Shown piece after piece: positions 1 through 12,359 of a DNA stretch of 64,000 nucleotides. Position 1 is the first letter of the stretch; every line of letters begins with the position of its first letter. The notes below the pieces were generated by a model. That model had not been told where the DNA came from. It saw nothing but the letters and a program-made list of their open reading frames with translations, and did no database searches. This DNA comes from Theropithecus gelada (taxonomy: Eukaryota > Chordata > Mammalia > Primates > Cercopithecidae): positions 20,928,084 through 20,992,083 of the forward strand of contig NC_037674.1 of assembly GCF_003255815.1 (NCBI RefSeq), written 5' to 3'. The position numbers were made by a program, and so were the translations under genes.

Positions 1-290
1 TCTCTCTGTAGACAGCTTCTGTTAGTACCTCAGCAAGTGCTTCTGGCATGGCACCTCAGCTTCACTATCCAGTGAGCCAAGCCTATTCCCTCTCCAACAA
101 GATCCGGATTTTTGTCTTGGTGAGGTTGCAGAGATCTTACTTGGATGCTTTATCTCAGTCCCAGGGTTGTGACTGCTCCTTATATCTGCTATTCTTGTAT
201 TCTTTAGAATTCTCTTTCTTACTGCGTTACTCCAATATCTCTCTAATAAATTTTCTTTATTTTAAATTTTAATTTAACTTAATTTAATTT
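1..290 (+). repeat. Interspersed-repeat remnant, family not assigned
   Basis: Reads like the 3' part of an old LTR-type repeat, ending in an AATAAA-type signal (about 245). The usual terminal sequence continues after the next Alu monomer (about 420-500, CCTGATTGGACCCTGACTGA). Confidence 0.45.
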
Positions 291-293
291 TAT

Positions 294-415
294 TTTTTGA
301 GTTGGGACCTTGCTATGTTGTCCAGGCTGGTCTTGAACTCCTGGGTCCAAGCAATTCTCCCTCCTTGGCCTTTCAAAGTGCTGGTATTACAGGCGTGAGC
401 CACTGTGCCTGGCCT
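294..415 (-). mobile_element. Alu-related monomer, antisense
   Basis: One arm only, starting at TTTTTGAGTTGGGACCTTGC and ending GTGCCTGGCC. It lacks the second arm, as free monomers or old fragments do. Confidence 0.75.
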
Positions 416-499
416 AATTTTCTATATTAAATTTTTCCTGTTTAAATTACTGTGTGCATTATTTTTCCTGATTGGACCCTGACTGATATATCTGACAAA

Positions 500-2300
500 G
501 TTGGACTCACAGTAGGACTCTTCAGTTGGGAGCTGGGGCCAGATAGGAGAGCCAGTCATTGCTCCAGTTGCCTTCTGAGGCAAAAAGGAAGGAGAAATAC
601 CTTAATTTCTTCTTTACCACCCACTTCCAATCTCCCAGCCTGTAACCTCTACTAGTGCCTCCCATTGGCCAAACTCAGCTGGAAGCAAGCTGGCACGGGG
701 ACCAGGAAAGCCAGCCCCTGTGGTAGGGGGCAGAGCAGGGAAGGTGAGGGTGGGACTGAGGGTAACCAGGACTGATAAAATCCTGCAGTAGTCATTGGCA
801 TTCAGGGATTAGTTCTGCTAAGTTTATGACGAGATACAGACAGACTATATTTATCTCTTTATTAAGTAAATTAATTTAAAGTCTATTTTTCCCTCTGGGA
901 GCACATAATAGAGATTTTTCTGAAAACTTAGAGGGAAAAATGACATCTTGAAATATTTAGCTGTTAATAAAAATTAATGCCTTTAAATATACTCTTTCAT
1001 CTACTACATCAAATAAGCAGTTTAGAAAAAATACTTTAAAATGAAGATAAGTGAATAATTAATTTTAAAGACAGCACTTTCATAAATAAATTCAAAAAAT
1101 ATTGACAAGAAATTTACAGGAAGTCCAAAGACTAGGGCAATAATTTAGAAATTACTTGATCCACTGGCATTTTTAAATTGAAAAAGGAATTGGAGACTCT
1201 GAACTCTTTGTATTATTGACCTCATTACATTATAAGGAAATTGAATTTTTAAAATATCATCTCACCTTTTGATCTGGAGAATCTTTGGAAATAATTCACA
1301 TTTAGCACTGAAACACTTTGAAGAGAACATTTTAAGTAAAAAAAGGACTATTTTGCAAAGCTAATGCAAGTACTTATTTTAGCAATTTTAAATGAAGCAT
1401 GATCTATCTCCTAGCTAATTTAAATAAATCTATCCTAAAAGGAAAGCTGAGTCCTGGAATAATATATGATGCCTATGGTCATTAAAATCACACTTTTTCC
1501 ATAACATAGAAAGAGAATAAGGTAATAATGACGTATGGCTACTTCGATGTCTACATATCAGATTAACAAATGAGTTTTGTGTAAACCCCAAAGTGGAAGA
1601 AGAATAGCTGTCTTTTGAATAATAGTTAAAGTTACTTGAATGAATCACCATCTGTGACTAGTTTTACTAATAGTTCAAAAACACTGATACTATTTCAAAT
1701 GATTAACACTCAATATTTTGGATATTCATTTACTGTCAGATTTGATAATACTAAATAAAAAATTAAAAAGATACCCCACCTGCCAATGGAAGCAGAACAC
1801 TGGTATTGGTGATGTTCTCTATCCCTCACAGCTTGACCGTCTAACTTTGCAGGTTTGGAACTTTAGTTGCCAGCTTAGCCAGTTGACATTAACCACTAAA
1901 AAACTGCCTATTGTATGAAGTTGATTTGCAAAAACGAAGTGAATTTCAGTAAAACATGGAATTGCCAAGCCCTCTGATATTCATTTAAGTCATTTAGTCC
2001 GTCTTATTTCAACAGAAAAGTCTACATAAGAAGCCAAATTAAGGTTGAATGGTTACTTAGGAAACCTAAAGTCTATTTAAGAGATCACATTAAAGTTAGT
2101 GAATATATGTATCCAAGACACTAATAACAGAAATAATACTATTTCTTCTAGCCATAATAAATGCTCGGTTAGTGGGTGCTATTATTTACAATAGTGTCTT
2201 GCAACAGTTTACAAATCTTGTTCATGTAATATGTGCTTGATTCTTACAAGAACTACACGGAGTAATGGGTCTAGTATTATCATAAGCATGCCTCTGTTAC
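500..2300. other. AT-rich intergenic DNA, no gene seen
   Basis: No coding frame with family similarity. About 2150-2320 and 2641-2700 look like old MIR/L2-type sequence (AACAGAGGTTCAGAGAGTAAG) split by the AluY. Confidence 0.5.
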
Positions 2301-2320
2301 TGATAAAAAACAGAGGTTCA

Positions 2321-2634
2321 GGCCGGGCGCGGTGGCTCAAGCCTGTAATCCCAGCACTTTGGGAGGCCGAGACGGGCGGATCACAAGGTCAGGAGATCGA
2401 GACCATCCTGGCTAACACGGTGAAACCCCGTCTCTACTAAAAAATACAAAAAAAACTAGCCGGGAGTAGTGGCGGGCACCTGTAGTTCCAGCTACTCGGG
2501 AGGCTGAGGCAGGAGAAGGGCGTAAACCCGGGAGGCGGAGCTTGCAGTGAACTGAGATCCGGCCACTGCACTCCAGCCTGGGTGACAGCGCGAGACTCCA
2601 TCTCAAAAAACAAAAAAAACAAAAAAAAACACAA
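2321..2634 (+). mobile_element. AluY, Old World monkey type
   Basis: Full length, with GGCTCAAGCCTG and GATCCGGCCACTG variants. A 16-base duplication (AAAAAACAGAGGTTCA) flanks it at 2305-2320 and 2635-2650, so it is recent. Confidence 0.93.
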
Positions 2635-2918
2635 AAAAAACAGAGGTTCAGAGAGTAAGTGACTTGACTAAAATCTCGTAGCGGATATTGTTGACATCTG
2701 TTGTTTTGGTTGGGCCAATTTCCTTCCTCTTTTTGGTAATAGGACTCTGATTTTTCCTTTAAGGAACTACTCAGTGCCTTTCTATAACTCCTAGCAGGTC
2801 TGCCAATCAAGGGGCTCTGCCTCTGTCTGTTATGTGTGACCCACACTGACCCATCAGGGTCCACTATATTCCCCTGGATGCAGAGATTGGTGTATGGGTG
2901 GGCATGTGATCCAAGTTA

Positions 2919-3218
2919 TTTTTATTTTTATTTTTTTCGAGATGGAGTCTTGCTTTGTTGCCCAGGCTGGAGTGCAGTGGTGCAATCTTGGCTCACTGCA
3001 GCCTCCGTCTCCTGGGTTCAAGCAATTCTCCTACCTCAGCCTCCCAAGTAGCTGGGATTACAGGCATTTGCCACCACACCTGGCTAATTTTTGTATTTTT
3101 AGTAGAGACGGAGTTTTACTCTGTTGGCCAGGCTGGTCTCGAACTCCTGACCTCAAGCAAGCCACCTGCTTCAGCCTCCCAAAGTGCTGGGATTACAAGT
3201 GTGAGCCACTGTGCCTGG
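2919..3218 (-). mobile_element. AluS-like element, antisense
   Basis: Both arms present, poly(T)/TTTTA tail at the low end, moderately diverged. Confidence 0.9.
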
Positions 3219-3225
3219 TTTCAAA

Positions 3226-3526
3226 TTTTTTTTTTTTTTTCTTTTTTGAGACGGAGTCTTGCTCTGTCACCCAGGCTGGAGTGCCGTGGCCGGATCTCAT
3301 CTCACTGCAAGCTCCACCTCCCGGGTTTAGCCATTCTCCTGCCTCAGCTTCCCGAGTAGCTGGGACTACAGGCGCCCGCCACTTCGCCCGGCTAGTTTTG
3401 TATTTTTTAGTAGAGACGGGGTTTCACCGTGTTAGCCAGGATGGTCTCGATCTCCTGACCTCATGATCCGCCCGTCTTGGCCTCCCAAAGTGCTGGGATT
3501 ACAGGCTTGAGCCACTGCGCCTGGCC
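3226..3526 (-). mobile_element. AluY, Old World monkey type, antisense
   Basis: Carries GGCCGGATCTC, CGGCTAGTTTTGTA and GGCTTGAGCC. It lies against the previous Alu and is bounded by AAATTTTTT-type duplications. Confidence 0.9.
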
Positions 3527-3844
3527 AAATTTTTTTTTTTTTTTTTTAATGCTAGGAGCAAGCTGGCTTCACTTGGGAGATGTAAGGATCATGAAACCCT
3601 GGAGCTATTTTCCTATCACATTGAGAGAGCTGCTAGAGTAAATGCTACATAGGAGAAAGCGGTGTGGAGAACTGAAGGGAGAGAAAGGGAGAGACTCCTG
3701 TGGATCAAAACTCCCTTTGTTTGCTTAGGAAGGTCTGGACTTCTTTACTGGCTAGTTAGTTAGACAAAAATCTAATACAGCTAATGATTATCTTAGCTGG
3801 GCTTGAAACAAATCTTTTGACTTTAGCCCTTCGCTCTTTCTTTT

Positions 3845-4480
3845 TTTGGGATCTTTGAGGTGTTGCTTTTCTGGCCGGAAACCTCTGTGCCTGGTGGTGC
3901 CTTTGCCCGAGTTCTTGTCCTGTGTCCAGGAAGAATGATGTATGCAGACAAATGGACGGTGAGCAAGACGAAGAAGAACTTTACTGAGTGTTAGAACAGC
4001 TCAGAGGAGACCCTCCTGGGTTCAAGTGATTCTCATGCTCAGCGAGCAGCTCCTCTCTGTGGGCAGGACATCCCATCGAGTGTGCAGCTCTCAGCAGAGA
4101 GGAGGCCTGGAGTGGGTGGCTCCTCTTTGCTGACAGGTCATCCCTACAAGTGTTCAGCTCTCAGCAGAGAGAGTAGTTCCTCTATGCAGCTGGCCATCCA
4201 GATGTCTGCCCTGCTCTGGCTGAGTCTGGGGTTTTTATGGTCTTCATTCAGAGTGGGGGGGAAGTGTATGCTGATTGGTCCATGGGCAGCAATGGGTGGG
4301 CTCAGGAAAAAGCACTGCAAGTTACTTGTCTGGTGGGCAGGACTGGTAGGACCTTCCCTGGCTTGAAGGTGGGGCTTCAGTGGGGACCCACCCCCTTCCT
4401 CCCAGGAGCCTGTCTGCCTCTCACGGCCATTCGTTAGCACCCAGGATGTTTGTGCCAAGAGGTGCCTGCAGGCCAGTGTT
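3845..4480 (-). mobile_element. ERV1-type LTR-like repeat, antisense (family unassigned)
   Basis: The reverse complement carries a run like the R/U5 region of an endogenous retroviral LTR (TAAAGTTCTTCTTCGTCTTG, then a T/C-rich end). It contains a 70-base tandem duplication. No retroviral coding sequence was recognised. Boundaries are approximate. Confidence 0.5.
4047..4171. repeat. 70-base tandem duplication in the LTR-like repeat
   Basis: GGCTCCTCT-type starts and CAGCTCTCAGCAGAGAG ends recur at a 70-base spacing (4047-4101 and 4117-4171), and a third partial copy starts near 4173. Confidence 0.75.
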
Positions 4481-5040
4481 GAGCTGCCTGCAGTGCCCCT
4501 CAGCTTTCCTCCACGATCCTCATCACCCAAAGTCTGGAGGGGACTGATGCAGCAGGGGGCTGGTGTGTCAGCACTGCTCTGAGCGTAAGCCTACCTGGCC
4601 AGGCTGCAACAGTGCTGGGGCTTGGCCCCAACCTTGCTCCACAATTGGAGCAGGTACTGACAGTGGGAGAAGCTAGGCAGCAGGAATAGGCGCTGGCAGT
4701 GGGAGGGGGGCCCTCCCAGGCTCCCAAGAGCACAGAGACACCTGGGTCTGCAGCCACTGCAGGACAGCTGCAGTGGCATCTGGGAAGGGCAGGGCTCCTG
4801 CCTGCTCCATGCAGTGTATTTTCCTTTAAGGAAATACCCAGTGCCTCCCTGCTGTAGCTGGTGTCTTGGCAATGGCCACTCTAGATGAGTTGCTGCTGCC
4901 ATCATTTCTACTGAGGTATACCTCAGAAAGGTGTCCCTGACTATAAATGTCAAAACTGGTCATGTGCTTTTGTGAGTGATTTGAAATTCTGCCCTCTTTC
5001 TATACAGGTATACTGTCCTAAGTTGCTTTCTAATGTTAGT
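4481..5040. other. Intergenic, no gene seen
   Basis: Moderately GC-rich; open antisense frames show no recognisable protein. It may continue the LTR-like repeat. Confidence 0.4.
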
Positions 5041-6480
5041 TTTAAAAATTAAAGCAAGAGAATGGGAAGACCAGCCATAGACTGGGAGAAAATATTTTCA
5101 GAAACATGTCTGATAGGCCAGGTGCACACCTGTAATCCCAGTACTTTGGGAGGCTGAGGCAGGTAGATCACCTGTGGTCACGAGTTTGAGATCAGCCTGG
5201 CCAACATGGTGAAACCCTGTCTCTACTAAAAATACAAAAATTAGCTGGGTGTGGTGGTGCATGCCTGTAATCCCAGCTAGTTGGGAGGCTGAGGCATGAG
5301 AATCACATGAACCCAGGAGGCAGAGGTTGCAGTGAGCCAAGACTGCACCACTGCTCTCTGAGCTGGGTGGCAGAGTGAGACTTCGTCTACAAAAAACAAA
5401 ACAAAACAAACAAACAAAAAACCATGTCTGATAAAGTACTATTATGCAAAATATACAAAGAACTCTTAAAACTCAGTGATAAGAAAACAACCTGCTTCAA
5501 ATATGTGTAAAAGATCTCAACTCACATCTCATTGAAGAAAATTATATAGATAGCAAAGAAACATATGAAAAGATGCTCAACATCATATGCCATTAGGAAG
5601 TTGCAAATTAAAACAATGAAATACCACTACACAACCATTATAATGGGTGAAATTCAAAATACTGACACCACCAAATGCTGGTGTGGATGTAGAGCAACAG
5701 CAACCCTCATTCACTGCACGTTGGTATGCAAAATGGTACAGCCACTTTGGAAGAGTGTTTGGTAGTTTCTTACAAAACTAAACATACTCTTACCCTATGA
5801 TCCAGAAATCTCACTGCTTGGTATTTACCCAACTGATCTGAAAACTTACATATACACAAAAATCTGCACATGGCATTAATAGCAGTTTTATTCATAATTG
5901 CCAAAACTTGGGAACAACCAAGATGTCTTTCAGTGGCTGAATGTACAAGCTGTGGTATATTCATACAATGGAACATTATTCAGTGCTAAAAGAAATGAGT
6001 TCTTAAGCCATGAAAAGATATGGAGGAAGCTTAAATGCATATTACTAAGTGAAAGAAGGCAGTCTGAAAAGACTACATACTATACGATTCCAATTATGTG
6101 ACAATCTGGGGAGGGCAAAACTATGCAGTCAAAAGATCAGTGGTGGCCAGGAGCTGCAGGGAGTGAGGGGTGAATAGGTGAGCACAGATGACTTTTGGGG
6201 CAGTGGAACTATCTTGTATGACACTCCAGTGGTGAATATATGCCATTATACATTTGTCAAAACCCATAGAATGGGGAATATCAAGAGTGAATCCTAATGC
6301 AAACTATGGACTTTGGGTGATAACGATGTATTAATGTAGGTTCATTGATTGTAATACGTGAATCATTTTGGTGGGATATTTTGGTAGTGAGGGGTATGAG
6401 TGTGTGTGAGCAGAGGACATAGGGGACCTCTGTACTTTTTCTCAATTTATTGTAAACCCAAAACTGTTCCAAAAAATAAA
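5041..6480 (+). mobile_element. L1 3' end (old L1M/L1PB-type), interrupted by an Alu
   Basis: Typical L1 ORF2 end and 3' UTR: GAAATACCACTACACAACC, then TACAATGGAACATTATTCAG and a terminal AAATAAA near 6475. It is 5' truncated and shows no intact frame. An Alu splits it at 5116-5422. Confidence 0.85.
5116..5422 (+). mobile_element. Alu inside the L1
   Basis: Its head is shortened. The duplication CATGTCTGATA at 5105-5115 and 5423-5433 shows insertion into the L1. Confidence 0.9.
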
Positions 6481-6485
6481 GTCTA

Positions 6486-6778
6486 GGCCGGGCATGGTGG
6501 CTCACGCCTATAATCCCAGCACTGTGGGAGACCGAGGAGGGTGGATCACCTGAGGTCGGGAGTTCTAGACAAGCCTGACCAACATGGAGAAACCTTGTCT
6601 CTACTGAAAATACAAAATTAGGCACATGCCTATAATTCCAGCTACTGGGAAGCTGAGGCAGGAGAATCATTTGAACCCGGGAGGCAGAGGTTGTGGTAAG
6701 CTGAGATTGCACCATTGCACTCCGGCCTGGAAAACAAGAGCGAAACTCCATCTCAAAAAAAAAAAAAAAAAAAAAAAA
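6486..6778 (+). mobile_element. AluS-like element
   Basis: Begins GGCCGGGCATGG right after the L1 tail and ends in a long A-run; small deletion at the arm junction. Confidence 0.9.
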
Positions 6779-6899
6779 GGCTATAAAAAAATCCCATTCT
6801 AAAAAAACCTGCCTTTTCTCAGATTGCCTCAAGAAGAAAGACTCTAATAGAAGAAAGACTCTAATTGCTGGCACCTGTGATAGTCACTGATACTATTCA

Positions 6900-7270
6900 C
6901 ATTCTATTTTTCTCCTTTCCCAAGCACCTGCTAGGAAAATGCTTCCCCACCCCTTTGATGTTGGATGTAGCCATGTGGCTGGCTGTGGGCAATGAAATGT
7001 AACCTCTGTCACCTTGAGGGTGAAAGTCTTCAAGAGTTAGGGTGCAATTTGCCATGTTTCTTCTTCCCATGGTAATGACTGGGGGTGTTCCTGCTTATGG
7101 TGGAGACTGTCAGCCTGGGTCTCTGAGTGAAGACTTTGTGAAACAGAGTCCTTCATAAAATAGATGTGTGTGTGTTAAGCCCTGAGATGTGAAGGTTATT
7201 ACAGGACCATCGCCTAGCCTGTCTGACTGTACAGTACCTGATATGGTATCTCTAGTGACCCTCGAATAAC
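6900..7270. repeat. Old interspersed repeat, family not assigned
   Basis: Segments such as CATGTGGCTGGCTGTGGGCAATG and TTAAGCCCTGAGATGTGAAGG read like a diverged dispersed repeat. No coding content. Confidence 0.4.
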
Positions 7271-7325
7271 ATAAAAGAGATAAGGAAAGTTGACTTTCAA
7301 TCTCTTATTTTAATAAATTACTTGA

Positions 7326-7635
7326 GGCTGGGCATGGTGGCTCACACCGGTAATCCCAGCACTTTGGGAGGCCAAGGCAGGTGGATCAACTGAGGTTGGG
7401 AGTTTGAGACCAGTCTGGCCAATATGGTGAAATCCTGTCTCTACTAAAATACGTTTCAAAAAAAAAAATTAGCTGGGGTGGTGGTATGTGCCTGTAATCC
7501 CAGCTACCTGGGAGGCTGAGGCAGGAGAATTGCTTAAACCCGGGAGGCAGAGGCTGCAGTGAGCCAAGATTGTGCCACTGCACTCCCGGCTGGGTGACAG
7601 AGCAAGACTCTGTCTCAAAAAAAAAAAAAAAAAAA
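7326..7635 (+). mobile_element. AluS-like element
   Basis: Two arms and an A-tail; the flanks AAATTACTT match on both sides. Confidence 0.9.
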
Positions 7636-7667
7636 TTACTTTAGTGTTTATATGAAAATAGAAGTTT

Positions 7668-7956
7668 GGGTCAGGTGCAGTGGCTCATGCTTGTAATCCT
7701 AGCACTTGGGAGGCTGAGGCAGGTGGATCACTTGAGCTCAGGGGTTCAAGACCAGCCTGGGTAACATAGTGAGACCCCGTCTCTACAAAAAAATACACAA
7801 ATTAGCCAGGTGTGGTGGTGTGCTCTGGTAGTCCCAGTTACTTGGGGGGCTGAGGTGGGAGGATCGCTTGAGTCCGGAAGGTTGAGGCTACAGTGAGCCA
7901 TGATTGTGAAATTGCACTCCAGCCTGGGCATAGAGTGAGACCCTGTCTCAAAAAAA
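7668..7956 (+). mobile_element. AluJ-like element
   Basis: Diverged two-arm Alu flanked by GAAAATAGAAGTTT on both sides (7654-7667 and 7957-7970). Confidence 0.9.
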
Positions 7957-8010
7957 GAAAATAGAAGTTTGAACAAAACTTGGCTTGTATTTGTTTATGT
8001 CAAATATTGC

Positions 8011-8252
8011 AGCCAGGCATGGTGGCTCATGCCCATAATTCCAACACTTCGGGAGGCCGAGGTGGGAAGATTGCTTGAGCCAGGAGTTTGAGACCAGCCT
8101 GGGCAACACAGGGAGACCTCCCCATCTCTACAAAAAATAAAAATAAATTATTGGGTCATGGTGTGCCTGACTGTGCTCCCAGCTGTTTGAGAGGCTGAGG
8201 CGGGAGGGTTGCTCAAACCCAGGAGGTCAAGGTTTCAGTGAGCCATGATCCC
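8011..8252 (+). mobile_element. Alu, 3' truncated
   Basis: Starts GCCAGGCATGG and stops inside the right arm at GAGCCATGATCC, without the end or tail. Confidence 0.85.
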
Positions 8253-8763
8253 TAAAATAAAATGTTTCTAGTAATTGTGTTCATTTTCTAAAAATTTCAA
8301 AAGCCATTGCTCTTGACTTCTGCATATATTTTGCAAAACTTTTTGGTGGCAGAGTTAGGAGGAGGTGTTGGTGAAATAACCCATGTAAAAATATGTTTGT
8401 TATATAATGCGAGGAATGAATGTGGAAAGTATAGCAGAGTTACAGTGGGTGGAAGTATTTCAGCACTTTGCTAATGTGAAAGAATATTTCTTATGTAAAT
8501 ACAAGTGAAAAGTGGTTTTTTAAAAAGTGGCTAACCATAGGCAAAATGGTAAACTGTTTTTCTTTAGTACTTCAATTTCTTTGATTTTCTACTTACTTCT
8601 TCCCTCCCTTTTAATTATTTTGCAAGAGCCTCAGCCTATATGAATGTGTTCACATTTTCAACATCTATCCAATAGAAGCATAAGGTCATGGGCTGCAATA
8701 TCTTTCTCTTGTATATCTTCCCCTTTCCCCTCCCTTTTTCTCTGCAGCCCTGGTAATTACATC

Positions 8764-9064
8764 TTTTTTTTTTTCTATTTTTGAGACAGAATCTCGCTCT
8801 GTCACCTAGGCTGGAGTGCAGTGGTGCAATCTCTGCTCACTGCAACCTCCACCTCCCAGGTTCAAGCGATTCTCGTGCCTCAGCCTCCTGAGTAGCTGGG
8901 ATTATAGACATGAGCCACCGCGGCTGGTAATTTTTTGTATTTTTTGTAGAAATGGGGTTTCCCTAGGTTGGCCAGGCTGGTCTTGAACTCCTTGCCTCAA
9001 GTGATCTGCCCACCTCCGCCTCCCAAAATTCTGGGATTACAGGCATGAGCCACTGCACCTGGCC
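8764..9064 (-). mobile_element. AluS-like element, antisense
   Basis: Poly(T) start, both arms; TTACATCTT on both sides. Confidence 0.9.
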
Positions 9065-9463
9065 AGTCCTTACATCTTACTCACTGAAATCTTTTGTGCC
9101 ACCCCCTGCTTTGTCTTCCTCCAATACTTTCTTCTGTTTTTGGAAAAAGATCAAGAGAGAGATAAAGGGGAGGGTGGAAATAAATGTCTGTGAGATAAGT
9201 AGGTCAAACACATTCTAAATATAGGACATCTGATCCATAAAAGGAACAGAAAATATTCATGGACTAATATTTCTTTCTTTACTTAAATCTCTTACCCACC
9301 TTCTCCCTTTAGGTCCGCAAAAAATAAAGGATATAGAAAAATTTAAAACAGCAAAACTAAAAGGTGAATTAAGTTTTGATGTATTTATTGCATTATATTT
9401 GCTCTTCCTCTTTTGCATTTCATAGTCCTTGAAATCCAATGGCCTTATTTTTGCTGTGAATAC

Positions 9464-9501
<38 letters not shown>

Positions 9502-9874
9502 GTTTAACACTTTTGAGATATAGTTTCTTTGAACTAACTTATTCAGAGCTACATTTTATGTTCTTTTGTCTTCTTAAATTATTTTGGTCTAACAGACTAT
9601 GCAATACCTTTCTCCATTAGGTCCTCCTACTAACCATTTAATCTGTGTCACTGTTGTCTTCTCCAGAGGACAGTTAGTGCCTTGAGGCCCTTGACTCTGA
9701 AGTAGATTTTTGCTACTTATGATGTTTTTTTCCTGCCTGAAAGGCTTTACTAATTTTTCTCTTCAGATTACATTTTACCTGTCTTTTAAGGTATGGCTTA
9801 AATCCCATTTCCTCTATTAAAATTTAAAGCTTTCCTTAGTTACTTTCCACTTGTGCACTATACAACTGCACATC
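9065..9874. other. Intergenic with a (CA)n microsatellite
   Basis: No gene seen. The (AC) run at 9465-9498 is about 17 units. Confidence 0.6.
9465..9498. repeat. (AC)17 microsatellite
   Basis: Uninterrupted AC dinucleotide run, likely length-polymorphic. Confidence 0.95.
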
Positions 9875-10683
9875 TGTGATAGGATGAATAATGGCCCCCC
9901 AAAGATGTCCATATTCAAGTCCTCGGAGTCTGTGAATGCTAGCCTCCGTGGCAGAAGGGACTTTGCCGATGTAATTAAATTAAGGACCTTGAGATGGGAA
10001 GAGTAGCCTGGATTATGCAGGTGGGCTTAATGTAATCACAAGCGTCCTTATATAAAGGTGGCAGGAGGATCAGGTGGGAGAGATGGTTATGTGACAATGA
10101 AAGCATGGGGAAAAAGGCCATGTGATGTCGGGCCATGAGACAAAAAAGTTGCAGCCTCTCTGTAAACTGGAAGAGGCAAAATTCTAGGGAAGCAGATTCT
10201 TCCCTGGAGCCTCCAGAAAGTAAGGAGCTGTGCTGACACCTTCATTTCAGCCCACCGAGCCTGATTTCAGACTTCTAAGCTCCAGACCCGTAAGAAAATA
10301 AAACTGTTGGCCGGGCACTGTGGCTCACACCCGTAATCCCAGCACTTTGGGAGGCTGAGGTGGGCAGATTGCGAGGTCAGGAGATTGAGACCATCCTGGC
10401 TAACACGGTGAAACCCCGTCTCTACTAAAATTACAAAAAATTAGCCAGGCGTGGTGGCAGGCACCTGTAGTTCCAGCAACTCCGGAGGCTGAGGCAGGAC
10501 AATGGCATGAACCCGGGAGGTGGAATTTGCGGTGAGCACAGATGGCGCCACTGCACTCCAGCCTGGGTGACAGAGCGAGACTCCATCTCAAAAACAACAA
10601 CAACAACAAACAAACAAAAAAACTGTGTTGTTTTAAGCTACCACGTTTGTAATTTGTTACACTAGCTATAGGAAACTAAGATG
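9875..10683 (+). mobile_element. MLT1-type LTR (ERVL-MaLR), split by an Alu
   Basis: Begins TGTGATAGGATGAATAATGG and continues with CAAAGATGTCCA and GGGACTTTGCCGATG, typical of MLT1 LTRs. A polyadenylation-type AAAATAAAA lies near 10297. ACATC occurs at both ends (9870-9874, 10684-10688). No internal region. Confidence 0.8.
10309..10620 (+). mobile_element. AluY-like element in the MLT1 LTR
   Basis: Full length, tail with (CAA) units. Related AAAACTGTTG and AAACTGTGTTG sequences flank it. Confidence 0.9.
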
Positions 10684-10689
10684 ACATCA

Positions 10690-11059
10690 TGTCCTTTATA
10701 TTCCTCTAGGTCTGTTCCACATAATTTAGCACTCTATTGTCATGCTCACTAATTCTGCTATGGTTAAATGGTAGAATAAAAATTCTTTGTGGACAGGAAC
10801 TAGGATTTTTACTTTTACCCCTACAATGCCTAGTCCAGTTCTAGGTATTCAGGTGTTTGGAGTGAATTATAACTTTGGTGCATAAAAGGGAATGGGAGAG
10901 ATGAAAGGCATTTTAAAAGACATATAAATCAGGAAACTGTATCTACGTCCTTGCAATCAAATTCCAGTATTTTGCTTTTGAGCTCTGTGCAGTGTTATGT
11001 TAAGCATGTAGCAGCCATTTCACAGAGACTGGAACACACAGGGTATTTGACAAGCACCT
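10690..11059. other. Intergenic, nothing recognised
   Basis: AT-rich with no frame or repeat I can name. Confidence 0.4.
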
Positions 11060-11063
11060 GATG

Positions 11064-11973
11064 TGTTAGTAACCCCAAGAGAGGGTTTTTGGGTCACGTG
11101 CAAGAAAGAATTTGGGATGAGTCCACAAAGTAAAGTGAAAGCAAGTTTATTAGAGAAGTAAACAAACAAAAGAATGGCTACGAGCCGGGCACGGTGGCTC
11201 ATGCCTGTAATCCTAGCACTTTGGGAGGCTGAGGCAGGCACATCACGAGGTCAGGAGATCGAAACCATCTGGCTAACACGGTGAAACCCCATCTCTACTA
11301 AAAATACAAAAAATTAGCCGAGCTTGGTGGCGGGTGCCTGTAGTCCCAGCTTTTCAGGAGGCTGAGGCAGAAGAATGGCGTGAACCTGGGAGGCGGAGCT
11401 TGCGGTGAGCCGAGATTGAGCCACTGCACTCCAGCCTGGGCGACAGAGAGAGTCTCCATCTCAAAAAATAAAAAAGAATGGCTACTCCATAGGCAGAGCA
11501 GTGGCATGGGCCGATTGGCTCAGTATACTTATGGCTGTTTCTTGATCATATGCTAAACAAGGGGTGGATATTCAATGAGTTTTCCAGGAAACGAGTGGGG
11601 AATTCCTGGAACTGAGGGTTCCTCCCCTTTTTGGACCATATAGAGTAACTTCTGAACGTTGCTATGGCATTTGTAAACTGTGATGATGCTGGTGGGAGTA
11701 TCTTTTTGTGTGTTAATGCATTAAAATTAGTGTATAATGATCAGTGAGGACGACCAGAGGTCACTTTTGTCACCAGCTTGGTTTTGGCCAGCTTCTTTAC
11801 TGCATCCTGTTTTATCAGCGGGGTCTTTGTGACCTGCATCTTGGGCCAACCTTCTGTCTCATCCTGTTACTAAGAATGCCTGTCCTCCTGGGAAAGCAAC
11901 CCAGCAGGTCTCAGCCTCCTTTTACCCAGCCTCTGTTCAAGACGGAGTCGCTCTGCTTGGCATGCCTCTAACA
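11064..11973 (-). mobile_element. Solo ERV1-type LTR, antisense
   Basis: On the - strand it runs from TGTTAGAGGC to a CTAACA end, with an AATAAACTTGCTTTCACTTT-like poly(A) region. A 4-base duplication GATG at 11060-11063 and 11974-11977 defines both ends and fits gamma/ERV1 integration. No gag, pol or env sequence is attached. An Alu interrupts it. Confidence 0.85.
11184..11471 (+). mobile_element. AluY-like element inside the LTR
   Basis: Flanked by AAAAGAATGGCTAC at 11168-11181 and 11472-11485, so it arrived after the LTR. Confidence 0.9.
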
Positions 11974-11977
11974 GATG

Positions 11978-12223
11978 CATTCAGCTGAAATCTGTGGGGG
12001 TAGAGAGAAAAGGAGAAAGAGAAAAGCAAGATGGGTTTGGTACAAAGTCCTCCTTGTCTATTTAGCTGATTAGTTTTTGTCACATTAAGTAAAGTTAAAA
12101 TGCCGAAAAAGATCATCAAATTTCCAACATGAATTGTTCCGTAAAGCAAAATAGAAGATAATGAAAAATCGGCAGGGTGTAACAGTTTAATTTCATCCAC
12201 TGAATTTAAATAACTAGTATTTT
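11978..12223. other. Intergenic, nothing recognised
   Basis: Sequence between two LTRs of the same family. It shows no retroviral coding similarity, so it is not a provirus interior. Confidence 0.5.
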
Positions 12224-12355
12224 GGCCGGGTATGGTGGCTCCACCTGTAATCCCAACACTTTGGGAGACTGAGGCAGGAGGATCACTCAGGCTCAGGATT
12301 TCAAGATGAGCCTGGGCAATATAGTGAGACCTTGTTTTTATTTTTAATAATAATA
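12224..12355 (+). mobile_element. Alu left monomer
   Basis: One arm ending in (AAT) units; AATAACTAGTATTT and AATAACCAGTATTT flank it. Confidence 0.85.
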
Positions 12356-12359
12356 AAAA

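Noticed and set aside
2412..3466. Long frames such as 2412-2864 (-) and 2894-3466 (+)
   Set aside because: The residues (for example SPRLECSGRISAHCKL, CWDYRHLPP) are translated Alu sequence. The same motif recurs at every antisense Alu in the window.
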